From NCBI GenBank assembly GCA_963709655.1, contig CAVPXF010000026.1:310001-374000 (forward strand): a DNA stretch of 64,000 bases. Direction: 5' to 3'. Source of the DNA: Roseiarcus sp963709655. Lineage in GTDB: Bacteria > Pseudomonadota > Alphaproteobacteria > Rhizobiales > Beijerinckiaceae. The translations under genes were made by a program, and so were the position numbers. The notes below the pieces were generated by a model. That model did no database searches. It saw only the letters and a list, made by a program, of their open reading frames with translations, and had not been told where the DNA came from. Each line of letters opens with the position of its first letter. Within the stretch, counting starts at the first letter, position 1. Shown in pieces: positions 43,850-52,330 of the stretch.

Positions 43850-45765
43850 ATCGCCCCCTCGGACCGCGCCGCCGCTCTCGCTCCCCGCCGTGCATGCGCG
43901 GCGACGACGGCGAGAGCCGCCGGCGTGACGCCTTCGATCCTTCCGGCCTGGCCGAGGCTCCGCGGCCGCACCATCGAGAATTTCTGCCGCATCTCGCGGG
44001 AAAGCCCGGGCAGCTCCGCGTAGTCCATGCCTTCCGGGAGCAGCAGCGCGCCATCGCGCCGATGGCGCGCGATTTCGTCTGCCTGCCGTTCGACATAGAC
44101 GGCGTATTTCGCGTCGGCCTCGAGACGCGCAACCATGGCTGACGGAATTTCGGCGAGTTCGGGCCAGACGCGCGCCAGCCTCGAGAGCGGGAAGTGCGGC
44201 TGCGCGGCGAGCTCGAAGGCCGAGCGCCGGGCGCCATCCTGGTTGACCGAGATCCCGAACGCCTCCAGCGTCGTCGGCGAGGCGGTTGCGGCCTTCAACA
44301 CCGCACGCGCCGCGGCAAGCTCGTCCAGCGTGCGGTGGTAAAGCCTTGTCCGCTCGGGCCCGACGCAGCCGAGCGCAATCCCCCGGCCGGTCAACCGTTC
44401 GTCGGCATTGTCGGCGCGGAGCGATAAACGAAACTCCGCCCGCGACGTAAACATCCGATAAGGCTCGCTGACGCCGTGAGTTGTCAGATCATCGATCATG
44501 ACGCCCAGATACGAATCGGTCCGGTCGAACGTCGTCGCAGCGTAGCCTCCGGCCGTCCGGGCGGCGTTGATCCCCGCAGCCAGACCTTGTGCCGCGGCCT
44601 CCTCGTAGCCCGTGGTTCCATTGATCTGTCCGGCGAGGAAAAGGCCGCGCAGCCGGCGCGCCTCCAGGGTCGGGTCGAGCCCTCTGGGGTCGACGTAGTC
44701 GTATTCGATCGCATAGCCGGGGCGCAGAATGCGAGCCCGCTCCAGCCCCGGAATGGTCGCGATCAGCGCCCGCTGCGTCTCCACCGGAAGCGAGGTCGAG
44801 ATTCCATTCGGGTAGACGGTTGGATCGTCCACACCCTCCGGCTCGAGAAAGATCTGATGGCTTTCGCGATCGGAGAATCGGACGACCTTGTCCTCGATGG
44901 ACGGGCAGTAGCGGGGACCACGGCCCGAGATCGAGCCCGAATAGACCGCCGATCGCTGCGAGTCGGCCCGAACGATCCGGTGCGACTCCTCCGTCGTTCG
45001 CGTGATGTAGCAGGGCACTTGGCGCGCCGCGGGCGCCCGCGTGTCTAGCGCGAAAAACTCGGGCGGATCGTCCCCATGCTGGACTTCCAGCGCGCCCCAG
45101 TCGATCGTCGCGCCATCGAGTCGCGGCGGAGTGCCGGTTTTCAACCGCCCGAATGCGAACCCGGCGCCCTCGAGACTCTGCGCCAGGGCGATCGACGGCC
45201 GTTCCCCGAACCGTCCAGCCGGCGTGCGGACGTCCCCGAGATGAATGACCCCGCGCAGGAATGTGCCCGTGGTGAGCACGATCGAACCGCAGCGAAAGCT
45301 TCGCCCGTCGGCCAGGTCCACGCCGCTGACGACGCCGTTCTCGGACCGAATCCCGGACGCCTCGCCCTCGACGACCGCGAGCCCGGGCGTCCGCTCGATC
45401 AGCGCGCGCATGGCCCGCCGGTAGAGGGCGCGGTCGGCTTGCGCCCTCGGCCCCTGGACGGCCGGCCCTTTGCGGCGATTGAGGACACGAAACTGAATGC
45501 CTGCGGCGTCCGCGGCGCGGCCCATGACCCCATCCAACGCGTCAATCTCGCGCACCAGATGACCTTTGCCGATGCCGCCGATCGCCGGATTGCAGGACAT
45601 CTCGCCGATCGTCGCGGCTCGATACGTCATAAGCGCGGTCGCAGCGCCGCAGCGCGCCGCTGCAGCCGCAGCCTCGCATCCTGCATGTCCGCCGCCGATC
45701 ACGATGACGTCAAAGCCGCCATCCGAAGAGCCTGGATGTTTCACGTGAAACAGGTCCGCCCTCAC
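43846..45765 (-). CDS. mnmG: tRNA uridine-5-carboxymethylaminomethyl modification enzyme MnmG
   Basis: This roughly 639-residue FAD protein acts with MnmE to modify wobble U34 of tRNAs. The FAD motif is VIVIGGGHAGCEAAAAAA, followed by MSCNPAIGGIGKGHLVREIDAL; AGQINGTTGYEEAAAQG is the second family block. GTG at 45765 overlaps the mnmE stop (GTGA) and is taken as start; another GTG about 20 nt on, within the parS sequence, would remove seven residues. A parS site overlaps the first codons. Confidence 0.93.
   Translation of the reverse strand: MRADLFHVKHPGSSDGGFDVIVIGGGHAGCEAAAAAARCGAATALMTYRAATIGEMSCNPAIGGIGKGHLVREIDALDGVMGRAADAAGIQFRVLNRRKGPAVQGPRAQADRALYRRAMRALIERTPGLAVVEGEASGIRSENGVVSGVDLADGRSFRCGSIVLTTGTFLRGVIHLGDVRTPAGRFGERPSIALAQSLEGAGFAFGRLKTGTPPRLDGATIDWGALEVQHGDDPPEFFALDTRAPAARQVPCYITRTTEESHRIVRADSQRSAVYSGSISGRGPRYCPSIEDKVVRFSDRESHQIFLEPEGVDDPTVYPNGISTSLPVETQRALIATIPGLERARILRPGYAIEYDYVDPRGLDPTLEARRLRGLFLAGQINGTTGYEEAAAQGLAAGINAARTAGGYAATTFDRTDSYLGVMIDDLTTHGVSEPYRMFTSRAEFRLSLRADNADERLTGRGIALGCVGPERTRLYHRTLDELAAARAVLKAATASPTTLEAFGISVNQDGARRSAFELAAQPHFPLSRLARVWPELAEIPSAMVARLEADAKYAVYVERQADEIARHRRDGALLLPEGMDYAELPGLSREMRQKFSMVRPRSLGQAGRIEGVTPAALAVVAAHARRGARAAARSEGAM
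45737..45752. promoter_or_regulatory. parS centromere site at the mnmG start
   Basis: TGTTTCACGTGAAACA is a perfect match to the canonical 16-bp parS. It lies in the first codons of mnmG, about 2 kb from the second site at 43739. Confidence 0.95.
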
Positions 45766-47093
45766 TTTCCTACGCAGAGCCGCGAGAAGATCTCGCCCAG
45801 CACGTCCTCGACCCCGATTCGGCCGACTACGCGGTCCATCGCCGCGGCCGCCCGTCGAAACTGCTCCGCCGCCAGCTCCGCCTCGATCGGCTCCGCCGAC
45901 AGCGCCGGCGCCAACGCCCGTCGCGCTGTGAGGAAAGCCTCCCGATGCCGCGCCAGCGTCAGGACCGCGGGCTCGCCGGACGACAGACCGGCAACCGCAC
46001 GGTCGGCGATGGCGTTGAGCAGCGGGTCGATCCCCTCGCCTGTCTTCGCCGATATCGCAAATTGCGCGACGGCCGTCGAGCCCGGCGTCGAGCTGTCCGC
46101 GAGGTCGAGCTTCGTTCGAACGACAAGCGCAGGCCCTGCGAGTTCGGCGGCGCAACCCAATGTCCCGTCGTCCAGCCACAAGGTCAGGTCCGCGTGCTCC
46201 GCCCGCTGCCGCGCCCGCCGGACGCCTTCCTGCTCGACCGGGTCGCTGGCGTCGCGAATCCCGGCGGTATCGACCAGGATGACCGGATAACCACACAGGT
46301 CGATCGCGACCTCGATCGGGTCGCGCGTCGTGCCCGCGAAGGGCGAAGTAATCGCGACATCGCGCCCGGCGATCGCATTCATCAAGGTCGACTTGCCGAC
46401 ATTCGGCGGCCCAGCGATCACCACGACGAAACCTGTCCGCATCCGTTCCGCGGACCGCGCGCTCGCCAGCGCCCGGTCAATGCGCTCAACGGCGCGCCAG
46501 GCGGCCTCGCGGATCGACTCCGCCGTCAAGGAGTCGGCGTCCTCCACGTCGGAAAAGTCGAGTTGCGCCTCAACCGTGGCCATCGCCTCGAGAAGAAGCG
46601 CTCGAATGGCGTCGCACTCCCGTCGTAGCGCCCCGCCCGCGATCCGTTGCGCCTGCCGACGCTGAGCCTCGGTCTCCGCCTCCACGAGATCGGCAAGACC
46701 TTCGGCCTCGGAGAGATCAATCTTGCCGTTGACGAACGCGCGCCACGCAAACTCCCCGGGCTCGGCCACCCGCAGCCCTGACATGGCCGCAAGGGCGCGC
46801 GCGAACGCCGCCGGGACGGCGCGGCCGCCGGTCACGTGCAGCTCGACGACCTCCTCGCCGGTAAAGCTTCGCGGAGCGGCGAACCGGATGACCAGCGCCC
46901 GATCGAGCGCAGCCCCGGCTACCGGATCCGTCAGCGTCCGCACCGTCGCGACCCTGTCCGGAAAGACGCCCCCTCGCGCCAGGGCCTCGAGGGCCCTCGG
47001 GGCCAGCGGCCCAGAGATCCGGAAGACCGCGACCCCCGCCCTTCCGACGCCGCTCGCCTGAGCAAAAATCGTGTCCTGATCGTTTTCGAACAA
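45762..47093 (-). CDS. mnmE: tRNA modification GTPase MnmE
   Basis: This 443-residue GTPase partners MnmG. The N-terminal tetrahydrofolate-binding domain begins DTIFAQASGVGRAGVAVFRISG. The G domain has GPPNVGKSTLMN (G1), TTRDPIE (G2) and VDTAGIR (G3). The C-terminus ends CVGK, close to the usual C-I/L-GK with the catalytic Cys. Upstream is a hypothetical secreted protein gene rather than rho, so the common rho-mnmE neighbourhood is rearranged. Confidence 0.95.
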   Translation of the reverse strand: MFENDQDTIFAQASGVGRAGVAVFRISGPLAPRALEALARGGVFPDRVATVRTLTDPVAGAALDRALVIRFAAPRSFTGEEVVELHVTGGRAVPAAFARALAAMSGLRVAEPGEFAWRAFVNGKIDLSEAEGLADLVEAETEAQRRQAQRIAGGALRRECDAIRALLLEAMATVEAQLDFSDVEDADSLTAESIREAAWRAVERIDRALASARSAERMRTGFVVVIAGPPNVGKSTLMNAIAGRDVAITSPFAGTTRDPIEVAIDLCGYPVILVDTAGIRDASDPVEQEGVRRARQRAEHADLTLWLDDGTLGCAAELAGPALVVRTKLDLADSSTPGSTAVAQFAISAKTGEGIDPLLNAIADRAVAGLSSGEPAVLTLARHREAFLTARRALAPALSAEPIEAELAAEQFRRAAAAMDRVVGRIGVEDVLGEIFSRLCVGK

Positions 47094-47153
47094 GGGGGCG
47101 CGCGCTCCGCTTCCCGATCTCGCCGCGCCGGCGCTTCTGCGCCGCCGCCGGCG

Positions 47154-47579
47154 CTATTTCCACGGCGGGGTGCAGACGACGTACTGGTCGGCGATCGCCT
47201 CGTGGTCGCCCTGCTTCTCGCGCTGAAAATAGAGATAGCAGATGCTGAGCGCGCCGGTCCGGTAATTGACGCGGAAAACGCCGCCCTCCTGCTCGTGGCG
47301 GGTCGCGATCAGGCCGTACTCGCCGGGCTCCTGCCCTGTCGCGCCCTCGCCGGACCGATAACACGCGGTCACCCCGAAAGCGCCGGGGCCGACGTCCGTT
47401 CGTCCGGGACTGTGGGCAAACTGGCAGGCGATGATGTCGCCGGTCAGCTTGTCGACCCGGTAGACCAGCGACAAATTGATCTGCGGCGCGGCTAGGAACT
47501 CATATTGCGCAGCAGCGGCCGGCGTGGCCATCGCCGCTCCGACAATCGACAGTCCAACTGCGGCGATCCTGCGCGCCAT
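47154..47579 (-). CDS. Small secreted protein of unknown function
   Basis: This 141-residue protein has a signal peptide (MARRIAAVGLSIVGAAMATPAAAAQ). The mature part contains four cysteines (ACQF, TACYR, SICYL, VVCTPPW) and two repeated phrases, VYRVDKLTGDIIACQF and VNYRTGALSICYLY, suggesting two similar beta units. No family is recognised. It lies between mnmE and an insertion sequence. Confidence 0.7.
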   Translation of the reverse strand: MARRIAAVGLSIVGAAMATPAAAAQYEFLAAPQINLSLVYRVDKLTGDIIACQFAHSPGRTDVGPGAFGVTACYRSGEGATGQEPGEYGLIATRHEQEGGVFRVNYRTGALSICYLYFQREKQGDHEAIADQYVVCTPPWK

Positions 47580-47684
47580 CGTCCTTCTCCGCCAAACGAA
47601 TCACTGAGGCGGGGATATTAACCCGGCTTTCGCCGTGCGGCAGCGAAGTCGCGCGGCGACCGGGTGCGATCCAAAGCGGTGCAA

Positions 47685-48872
47685 TTAGGCGGTGCGGCGT
47701 AGTGATTTGTTCGGGCTATTGTCATTGGCTGCAGCGGCACGTTGCCGGGCGAGGGCTTTCCAGTAGGCGTCCCAGTCGCCGTTGATTTGGTTTATCCGCA
47801 GGGCGAGCATATGTTCGGCATGCTCGACACGCCACCAGGCGCCGGGCCGCTTCAGGCGTTGCTGGGCGACGTAGCGATGGGCGCTTTCGATCTCACCCGA
47901 GCCGATTGGCAGCTCGTCGGCCAAAGCTTGGCGGTAGTTCAGGTGGTTGGCGCGAGCGCTGAGATAGCGATGGCAGGTTCGCACAGGCGCATGCTTGTCG
48001 TCGACTTCGGGCGGCTCGCAACATCCGGCAAGCGCCCGCAGAACGGCGTCGAGACGTCCGCCTTTGAGCGCCTCCTTCTGCGTCTCCATCCAGGCGCTGC
48101 GCGCGGCCGGGTCGGGCGCGATCGCTTCGGAAGCAGCGGCCAGGTATTCGCAGACGTGATAGAAATCAATCAAATAGCGGCCCTGGTCGCCGAACTGCTG
48201 CTCGATTTGGCCGACGATCCAGGGCGCGCCGTCGCCGACCGCGTGAACCCGGGAGTTCGCCCCGAAGCCGGCGCGAACCGCGCACGAAAGCAACTGACGC
48301 CCGGCCTCTTCGACTCCGCCCTCGATCGAACCCGCATAAACCGGCGTGCAGTTCCCTTGCGCGTGCGCCAGCGACAGCTTCGCCTCCCGCCAGGACAGCG
48401 TCTTGCCCTTGCGTTTGTCCTTCCCCTCGCTGCTCGGTTCGACGATCGGAACCATGCCGCCGTCCGTCTCGACGATGATCGGCTTGCTGAGGCCCGGCGC
48501 CTCCGGAAATTCACAATCCTGGCGGCCGGCTTCGTAGATCGCCTGGGCGTGGGCAAACGTGATCCGCTGGATCGTGCTCTCGCCGATCGCGAAGCCGTAA
48601 TGCTCCTGCAACTTGGCGCGCGCCTGCGCGAAGGGCTGATCGGCGGCGAAGTCGACGATGGCGCGCTGCAACGGCCGCGAACACCCGAGCGGGCTCACCT
48701 TCGCCCCGAGCACGAATGGACGCACCCGCTGCGTCCCCAACCGATATTGCGGCTCCTGGACCTCTATTTCGCCGAATTTCGTGTGCCAGCGGAGTTTTTT
48801 TCGCCTTGGCGATACATCTGAGGACGTTGACGAATTTCCCGCTCCGTCGCCTCGACCCGCCGCTCGGCCCAA
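47685..48872 (-). CDS. ISKra4-type transposase, main (second) frame
   Basis: The long frame holds the DDE-type catalytic part: LSKPIIVETDGGMVPIV (first Asp), AVGDGAPWIVGQIEQQF (second Asp) and LPIGSGEIESAHRYVAQQRLKRPGAWW (Glu) near the C-terminus. The sequence before the slip site in this frame (GRAAGRGDGAG) looks non-coding, so translation probably enters from the first frame by -1 slippage at 48794-48800. The complete fused protein would have about 458 residues. Catalytic residues look intact, so the element may be active. Confidence 0.85.
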   Translation of the reverse strand: MGRAAGRGDGAGNSSTSSDVSPRRKKLRWHTKFGEIEVQEPQYRLGTQRVRPFVLGAKVSPLGCSRPLQRAIVDFAADQPFAQARAKLQEHYGFAIGESTIQRITFAHAQAIYEAGRQDCEFPEAPGLSKPIIVETDGGMVPIVEPSSEGKDKRKGKTLSWREAKLSLAHAQGNCTPVYAGSIEGGVEEAGRQLLSCAVRAGFGANSRVHAVGDGAPWIVGQIEQQFGDQGRYLIDFYHVCEYLAAASEAIAPDPAARSAWMETQKEALKGGRLDAVLRALAGCCEPPEVDDKHAPVRTCHRYLSARANHLNYRQALADELPIGSGEIESAHRYVAQQRLKRPGAWWRVEHAEHMLALRINQINGDWDAYWKALARQRAAAANDNSPNKSLRRTA

Positions 48873-49060
48873 CTGTGAAGCGCCTCCCGTCCCAGAAGAC
48901 GCATCTCCTCGACCATCCGCTCTTCCGCAGCGTCGGCTTCCGTCAATTCCCCCTCGTCGCCTTCGACCGCCAGCACAATCGACGACACCCGCTGGCGAAG
49001 CTCCGGATGCGCCTGCAACGCCGCCATCAGCGCCTCATCGCTCAACTCCCCGACCGCCAT
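48764..49060 (-). CDS. ISKra4-type transposase, first frame
   Basis: This 98-residue frame starts MAVGELSDEALMAALQAHPELRQRV and runs as a charged helical region to the A-run, then ends after a few more codons (AGTRNSAK). It supplies the N-terminus of the fused transposase; alone it may act as a regulator, as in other frameshifting insertion sequences. Confidence 0.75.
   Translation of the reverse strand: MAVGELSDEALMAALQAHPELRQRVSSIVLAVEGDEGELTEADAAEERMVEEMRLLGREALHSWAERRVEATEREIRQRPQMYRQGEKNSAGTRNSAK
48794..48800 (-). other. Programmed -1 ribosomal frameshift signal (A AAA AAC)
   Basis: In the zero frame of the first ORF the heptamer reads A-AAA-AAC within GAA AAA AAC, the classic X-XXY-YYZ slippery form. 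A shift of -1 there joins the first frame to the long transposase frame. The zero frame stops a few codons later, as expected. Confidence 0.75.
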
Positions 49061-49132
49061 CCGAATCCTCCCGCCAAATCACTCCAAACCCAACCTACTC
49101 TGCATCGCTTTGAATGCACCCCGCGGCGACCC

Positions 49133-49768
49133 CTACTCCGTAAGGACGTCCTTCGAGGCGACGGTCGAATCCGCGTTCAGCCGGTAGACCAGCGGCACGC
49201 CGGTCGCTAGTTCCATCGACGGGATGGTTTCGGGCGTGAGGCGATCGAGCACCATGACCAAGGCCCGGAGACTGTTGCCGTGGGCCGCAACCAGCACACG
49301 CTTGCCGCGCAGCACATCCGGCAGGATGTGCTGGCAGTAATAGGGAAGCGCGCGCGCCACCGTGTCCTTCAGGCTCTCGCCGCCGGGCGGGGAGACATCG
49401 TAACTGCGGCGCCACAAATGGACTTGCTCCTCGCCCCATTTCTTGCGGGCGTCATCCTTGTTAAGCCCGCAAAGGTCGCCGTAGTCGCGCTCGTTGAGCG
49501 CTTGGTCGCGATGCTCGGGCAACCCCGTCTGCGCCATTTCGGCAAGCACGAGGGCGAGCGTATGCTGCGCGCGGGTCAAAGCCGAAGTGTAGGCGATGTC
49601 GAAGGAGACGCCATGCGCCTTCAGCCGACGGCCCGCCTCCATGGCCTCCTCGATTCCGGTCGGCGACAAGTCCGGGTCGCGCCAGCCGGTGAACAGGTTC
49701 TTGAGGTTCCAATCGCTCTGGCCGTGGCGCAGGAGGACAAGCAGACGTTCGCTATTCGGCATCGGCAT
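49133..49768 (-). CDS. gpmA: 2,3-Bisphosphoglycerate-dependent phosphoglycerate mutase
   Basis: This 211-residue histidine phosphatase-fold enzyme interconverts 3- and 2-phosphoglycerate. The phospho-His motif is LVLLRHGQSDWNLKNLFTGW, with ALNERDYGDLCGLNK and the second His in LVAAHGNSLRAL. It is complete; the insertion sequence begins about 11 bp after its stop counting the target duplication. Confidence 0.95.
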   Translation of the reverse strand: MPMPNSERLLVLLRHGQSDWNLKNLFTGWRDPDLSPTGIEEAMEAGRRLKAHGVSFDIAYTSALTRAQHTLALVLAEMAQTGLPEHRDQALNERDYGDLCGLNKDDARKKWGEEQVHLWRRSYDVSPPGGESLKDTVARALPYYCQHILPDVLRGKRVLVAAHGNSLRALVMVLDRLTPETIPSMELATGVPLVYRLNADSTVASKDVLTE

Positions 49769-49784
49769 TCACCCGGTTTGACCA

Positions 49785-50591
49785 TCAAGGAAGCTCTAGA
49801 CCATCGGGCAGCGGGGCGCCAATCGCCAAAATCGACGCATGATTGGCGCAGCCTCCCGGCTGTCGGCGCGCGACTGGCGCAAGAGCGGGACTGACCGCCG
49901 CGCGCCGTGGTCTCGAAATGGCATGGACGCCGACCGGCCGATGAACCTGCTTGATCGCTTCAACGATATGCACGCCCGCGAACGGGAGGCCAACCGCGGC
50001 GCCAATGCGCTCGACCGTCGGGGCGGAGCGGATCACATAACGACGGGCGATCGGCGGCGCAAACAGCGCCTCGCCCCAGAAGACAGGGGAAAAGACGGCC
50101 TCGTTCAGCAGGTCCCGCAGCTGCGTCTTGGAATAGGGCAACCCCTGGCCGAACGGGGTCGCGTCGACGCGCGCCCAGACTCCGCGCCGAGACGGAACAA
50201 TCGCGAGCAATCGTCCCTCGGGGGCAATGACGCGCCACACTTCCTCAAGCAGCGCAGCCGGCCGCTCCGCCGCCTCGAGCGCATGGGCGATCAGCAGGCG
50301 ATCGACGCTGTTGTCCGGCAGCGGCAGCATCTCGGCGTCGACGAGCGTGACGGCGAAAGGGCCCAAATCCGGCCATCTTACGCAGCCCTGTCGCGCCGGC
50401 ATCAGGGCGAAGGTCCGCGACGCCGTGTCGCGAAACCGATCGAGATAGGGAGAGCCGTAACCCAGCGCTGCGACGGTCAGACCAGCGGCCGCCGTCCAGC
50501 GGGCGCGCACGACGCGCCCGATCAACCGCCTGGCCAGATCGCCGAGGGGCGAACCATAAAAGTCGCGTAGGGTCTCGGCGTCGAGGGGCAT
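49785..50591 (-). CDS. Class I SAM-dependent methyltransferase
   Basis: This 268-residue protein has a Rossmann-type methyltransferase region: LTVAALGYGSPYLDRF (SAM loop), VDAEMLPLPDNSVDRLLIAHALEAAERPAALLEEVWRVIAPEGRLLAIVPS. Such genes stand next to glyoxalase or RNase genes in relatives; substrate is unknown. ATG at 50591 (MPLDAETLRDFYGSPLG) is the usual family start; the frame opens further upstream. Confidence 0.8.
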   Translation of the reverse strand: MPLDAETLRDFYGSPLGDLARRLIGRVVRARWTAAAGLTVAALGYGSPYLDRFRDTASRTFALMPARQGCVRWPDLGPFAVTLVDAEMLPLPDNSVDRLLIAHALEAAERPAALLEEVWRVIAPEGRLLAIVPSRRGVWARVDATPFGQGLPYSKTQLRDLLNEAVFSPVFWGEALFAPPIARRYVIRSAPTVERIGAAVGLPFAGVHIVEAIKQVHRPVGVHAISRPRRAAVSPALAPVARRQPGGCANHASILAIGAPLPDGLELP

Positions 50592-50709
50592 CGCTTGTCG
50601 GCCCGATGTCAGGCTGGGAATTCTGGCCGACCGGCGTCGCTTTCGCAATCCCAGGCGCGCCGTTCTCTCGCAGCGGCCGGTCGCATTGGGGCCGGCGACT
50701 CCCGCCTGT

Positions 50710-51294
50710 TCAGGTCTTCCCGGCCAGCGACTCGAGTTTGCGCTGGATGTCCGAAAGCTGCTTTCGCAAATCCTCGATGTCCTCGGGCGCGGTTGCCTTT
50801 TTGCCGCCGGCGTCGCTGCTTGGAAGCACAGCCGGGAATGGCGAGAACATGCCGAGCGCCTGATTGAACGCCGTCAGGTTCTTCTGGGTCAGCTCCTGCA
50901 GCGCGGCGAATGACCCGCCCGAAAACGCCTCGGCGCCGAACATGCGACCGGCGGCTTCGCGCATCGCCTGCCGTTCGCCGCTGAACCGGTCGATCGAAAA
51001 TTCCAAGTAGCTCGGAAGAAGAGCCTGCATGCTGTCGCCATAGAAGCGAATGAGCTGCCGCAGAAAGGTGGTCGGAAGGAGGGCCTGACCCTCAATTCCT
51101 TCCTGTTCGAATATGATCTGAGTAAGAACCGACCTTGTAATGTCTTCGTTCGTCTTTGCGTCGTAGACAATGAAGTCTTCCCCGCTCTTCACCATCTTCG
51201 CCAGGTCGGCCAAGGTCACATAGGCGCTTGAAGCCGTGTTATAGAGGCGTCGATTCGCGTATTTCTTGATCGTCGTCGGAGTATTGTTCGCCAT
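50710..51294 (-). CDS. phaR: Polyhydroxyalkanoate synthesis repressor PhaR
   Basis: This 194-residue regulator binds PHB and represses phasin genes until polymer is made. The N-terminal DNA-binding domain reads TTIKKYANRRLYNTASSAYVTL and continues to TNEDITRSVLTQIIFEQE. The Ala/Phe-rich middle is followed by a C-terminal coiled-coil (DIEDLRKQLSDIQRKLESL). ATG at 51294 is preferred; one at 51306 adds four residues. It is divergent from phaB. Confidence 0.92.
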   Translation of the reverse strand: MANNTPTTIKKYANRRLYNTASSAYVTLADLAKMVKSGEDFIVYDAKTNEDITRSVLTQIIFEQEGIEGQALLPTTFLRQLIRFYGDSMQALLPSYLEFSIDRFSGERQAMREAAGRMFGAEAFSGGSFAALQELTQKNLTAFNQALGMFSPFPAVLPSSDAGGKKATAPEDIEDLRKQLSDIQRKLESLAGKT

Positions 51295-51541
51295 AAGATT
51301 GCGCATCCCAGTGATACCCGGGCCCTGACGGGTAACGCAAGATAGGCGGTTTTTTTGTGCGCCGAAACCCTCTTTTTTGCGCCGCGCCGGGGGCGAGACG
51401 GGCCCCGACGCCCTCGAGGCGCCCAAGGCCGCCGCTTTCCGCCCTTCGCCGTTCGGCTACTGGCGCCCACGCGAGATCCTCGTGTAAGAGTTGGGGCTCA
51501 AGAGTTTTTCAGTGTGCAACAGAATTGAGGGAGGAGGAGAC

Positions 51542-52267
51542 ATGGCCAGGGTTGCAATCGTCACCGGCGGCACGCGCGGCATCGGCGCGGCGATCTCAAA
51601 GGCCTTAAAGGCGGCCGGCTATCACGTGGCGGCGACCTATCACGCCAACGACCAGGCGGCGGCGGCGTTCAAGGCCGAGACCGGCGTCCACGTCTACAAG
51701 TGGGACGTCAGCGTTTATGACGAATGCGTGGCTGGCATCGCCAGCGTCGAGAAAGACCTTGGACCGGTCGACGTCCTTGTCAACAACGCCGGCATCACCA
51801 AGGACGGCATGTTCCACAAGATGACGCCGGAGCAATGGTACGCCGTCATCAACACCAATCTGAACTCGCTGTTCAACATGACCCGCCCGGTCATCGAGGG
51901 CATGCGCGAGCGCGGATTTGGCCGGATCATCAACATCTCGTCGGTCAACGGGCAAAAAGGGCAGATGGGGCAGTCGAACTATTCCGCGGCCAAGGCGGGC
52001 GACATCGGCTTCACCAAGGCGCTTGCTCAGGAGAACGCGAACAAGGGAGTCACGGTCAACGCGATCTGCCCGGGCTATATCGCCACCGAAATGGTGAAGG
52101 CGGTCCCCAAGGAAGTGCTGGAGAAGTCGATTCTGCCGCTTATCCCGTTGCGCCGCCTGGGCGAGCCCGAGGAGATCGCGCGCTGCGTCGTGTTCCTCGC
52201 GGCGGACGAGGCCGGACTCATGACCGGATCCACGCTCTCGGCGAACGGCGGCCAGTATATGATCTGA
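51542..52267 (+). CDS. phaB: Acetoacetyl-CoA reductase PhaB
   Basis: This 241-residue short-chain dehydrogenase makes (R)-3-hydroxybutyryl-CoA for PHB. The NADP site is VTGGTRGIGAAIS, the catalytic Ser/Tyr/Lys are in INISSVNGQKGQMGQSNYSAAKAG, and the C-terminus ends STLSANGGQYMI. ATG at 51542 has GGGAGGAGGAGA upstream, a very strong site. The thiolase phaA, a usual neighbour, is not here. Confidence 0.95.
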   Translation: MARVAIVTGGTRGIGAAISKALKAAGYHVAATYHANDQAAAAFKAETGVHVYKWDVSVYDECVAGIASVEKDLGPVDVLVNNAGITKDGMFHKMTPEQWYAVINTNLNSLFNMTRPVIEGMRERGFGRIINISSVNGQKGQMGQSNYSAAKAGDIGFTKALAQENANKGVTVNAICPGYIATEMVKAVPKEVLEKSILPLIPLRRLGEPEEIARCVVFLAADEAGLMTGSTLSANGGQYMI

Positions 52268-52330
52268 AGCATACGTTCTCCGGCCCCAACAGGCGCCGGC
52301 GTCGCTTTCGATCAATTCCTTGAGACTGGA

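Larger units (their letters stand above)
47662..49121 (-). mobile_element. Complete ISKra4-family-like insertion sequence
   Basis: A 1460-bp element has imperfect terminal inverted repeats: the left end begins GGGTGCGATCCAAAGCGG and the right end, read inward, begins GGGTGCATTCAAAGCGA. It is flanked by a 10-bp direct repeat CGCGGCGACC at 47652-47661 and 49122-49131, a target duplication that argues for recent transposition. Two overlapping reading frames encode the transposase. It inserted just behind the gpmA stop, probably cutting that gene from its former terminator or neighbour. Exact ends may differ by 1-2 bases because end and duplication share letters. Confidence 0.85.

Noticed and set aside
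47742..48821. Plus-strand 359-codon frame inside the insertion sequence
   Set aside because: It mirrors the transposase frame and has no recognisable domain.
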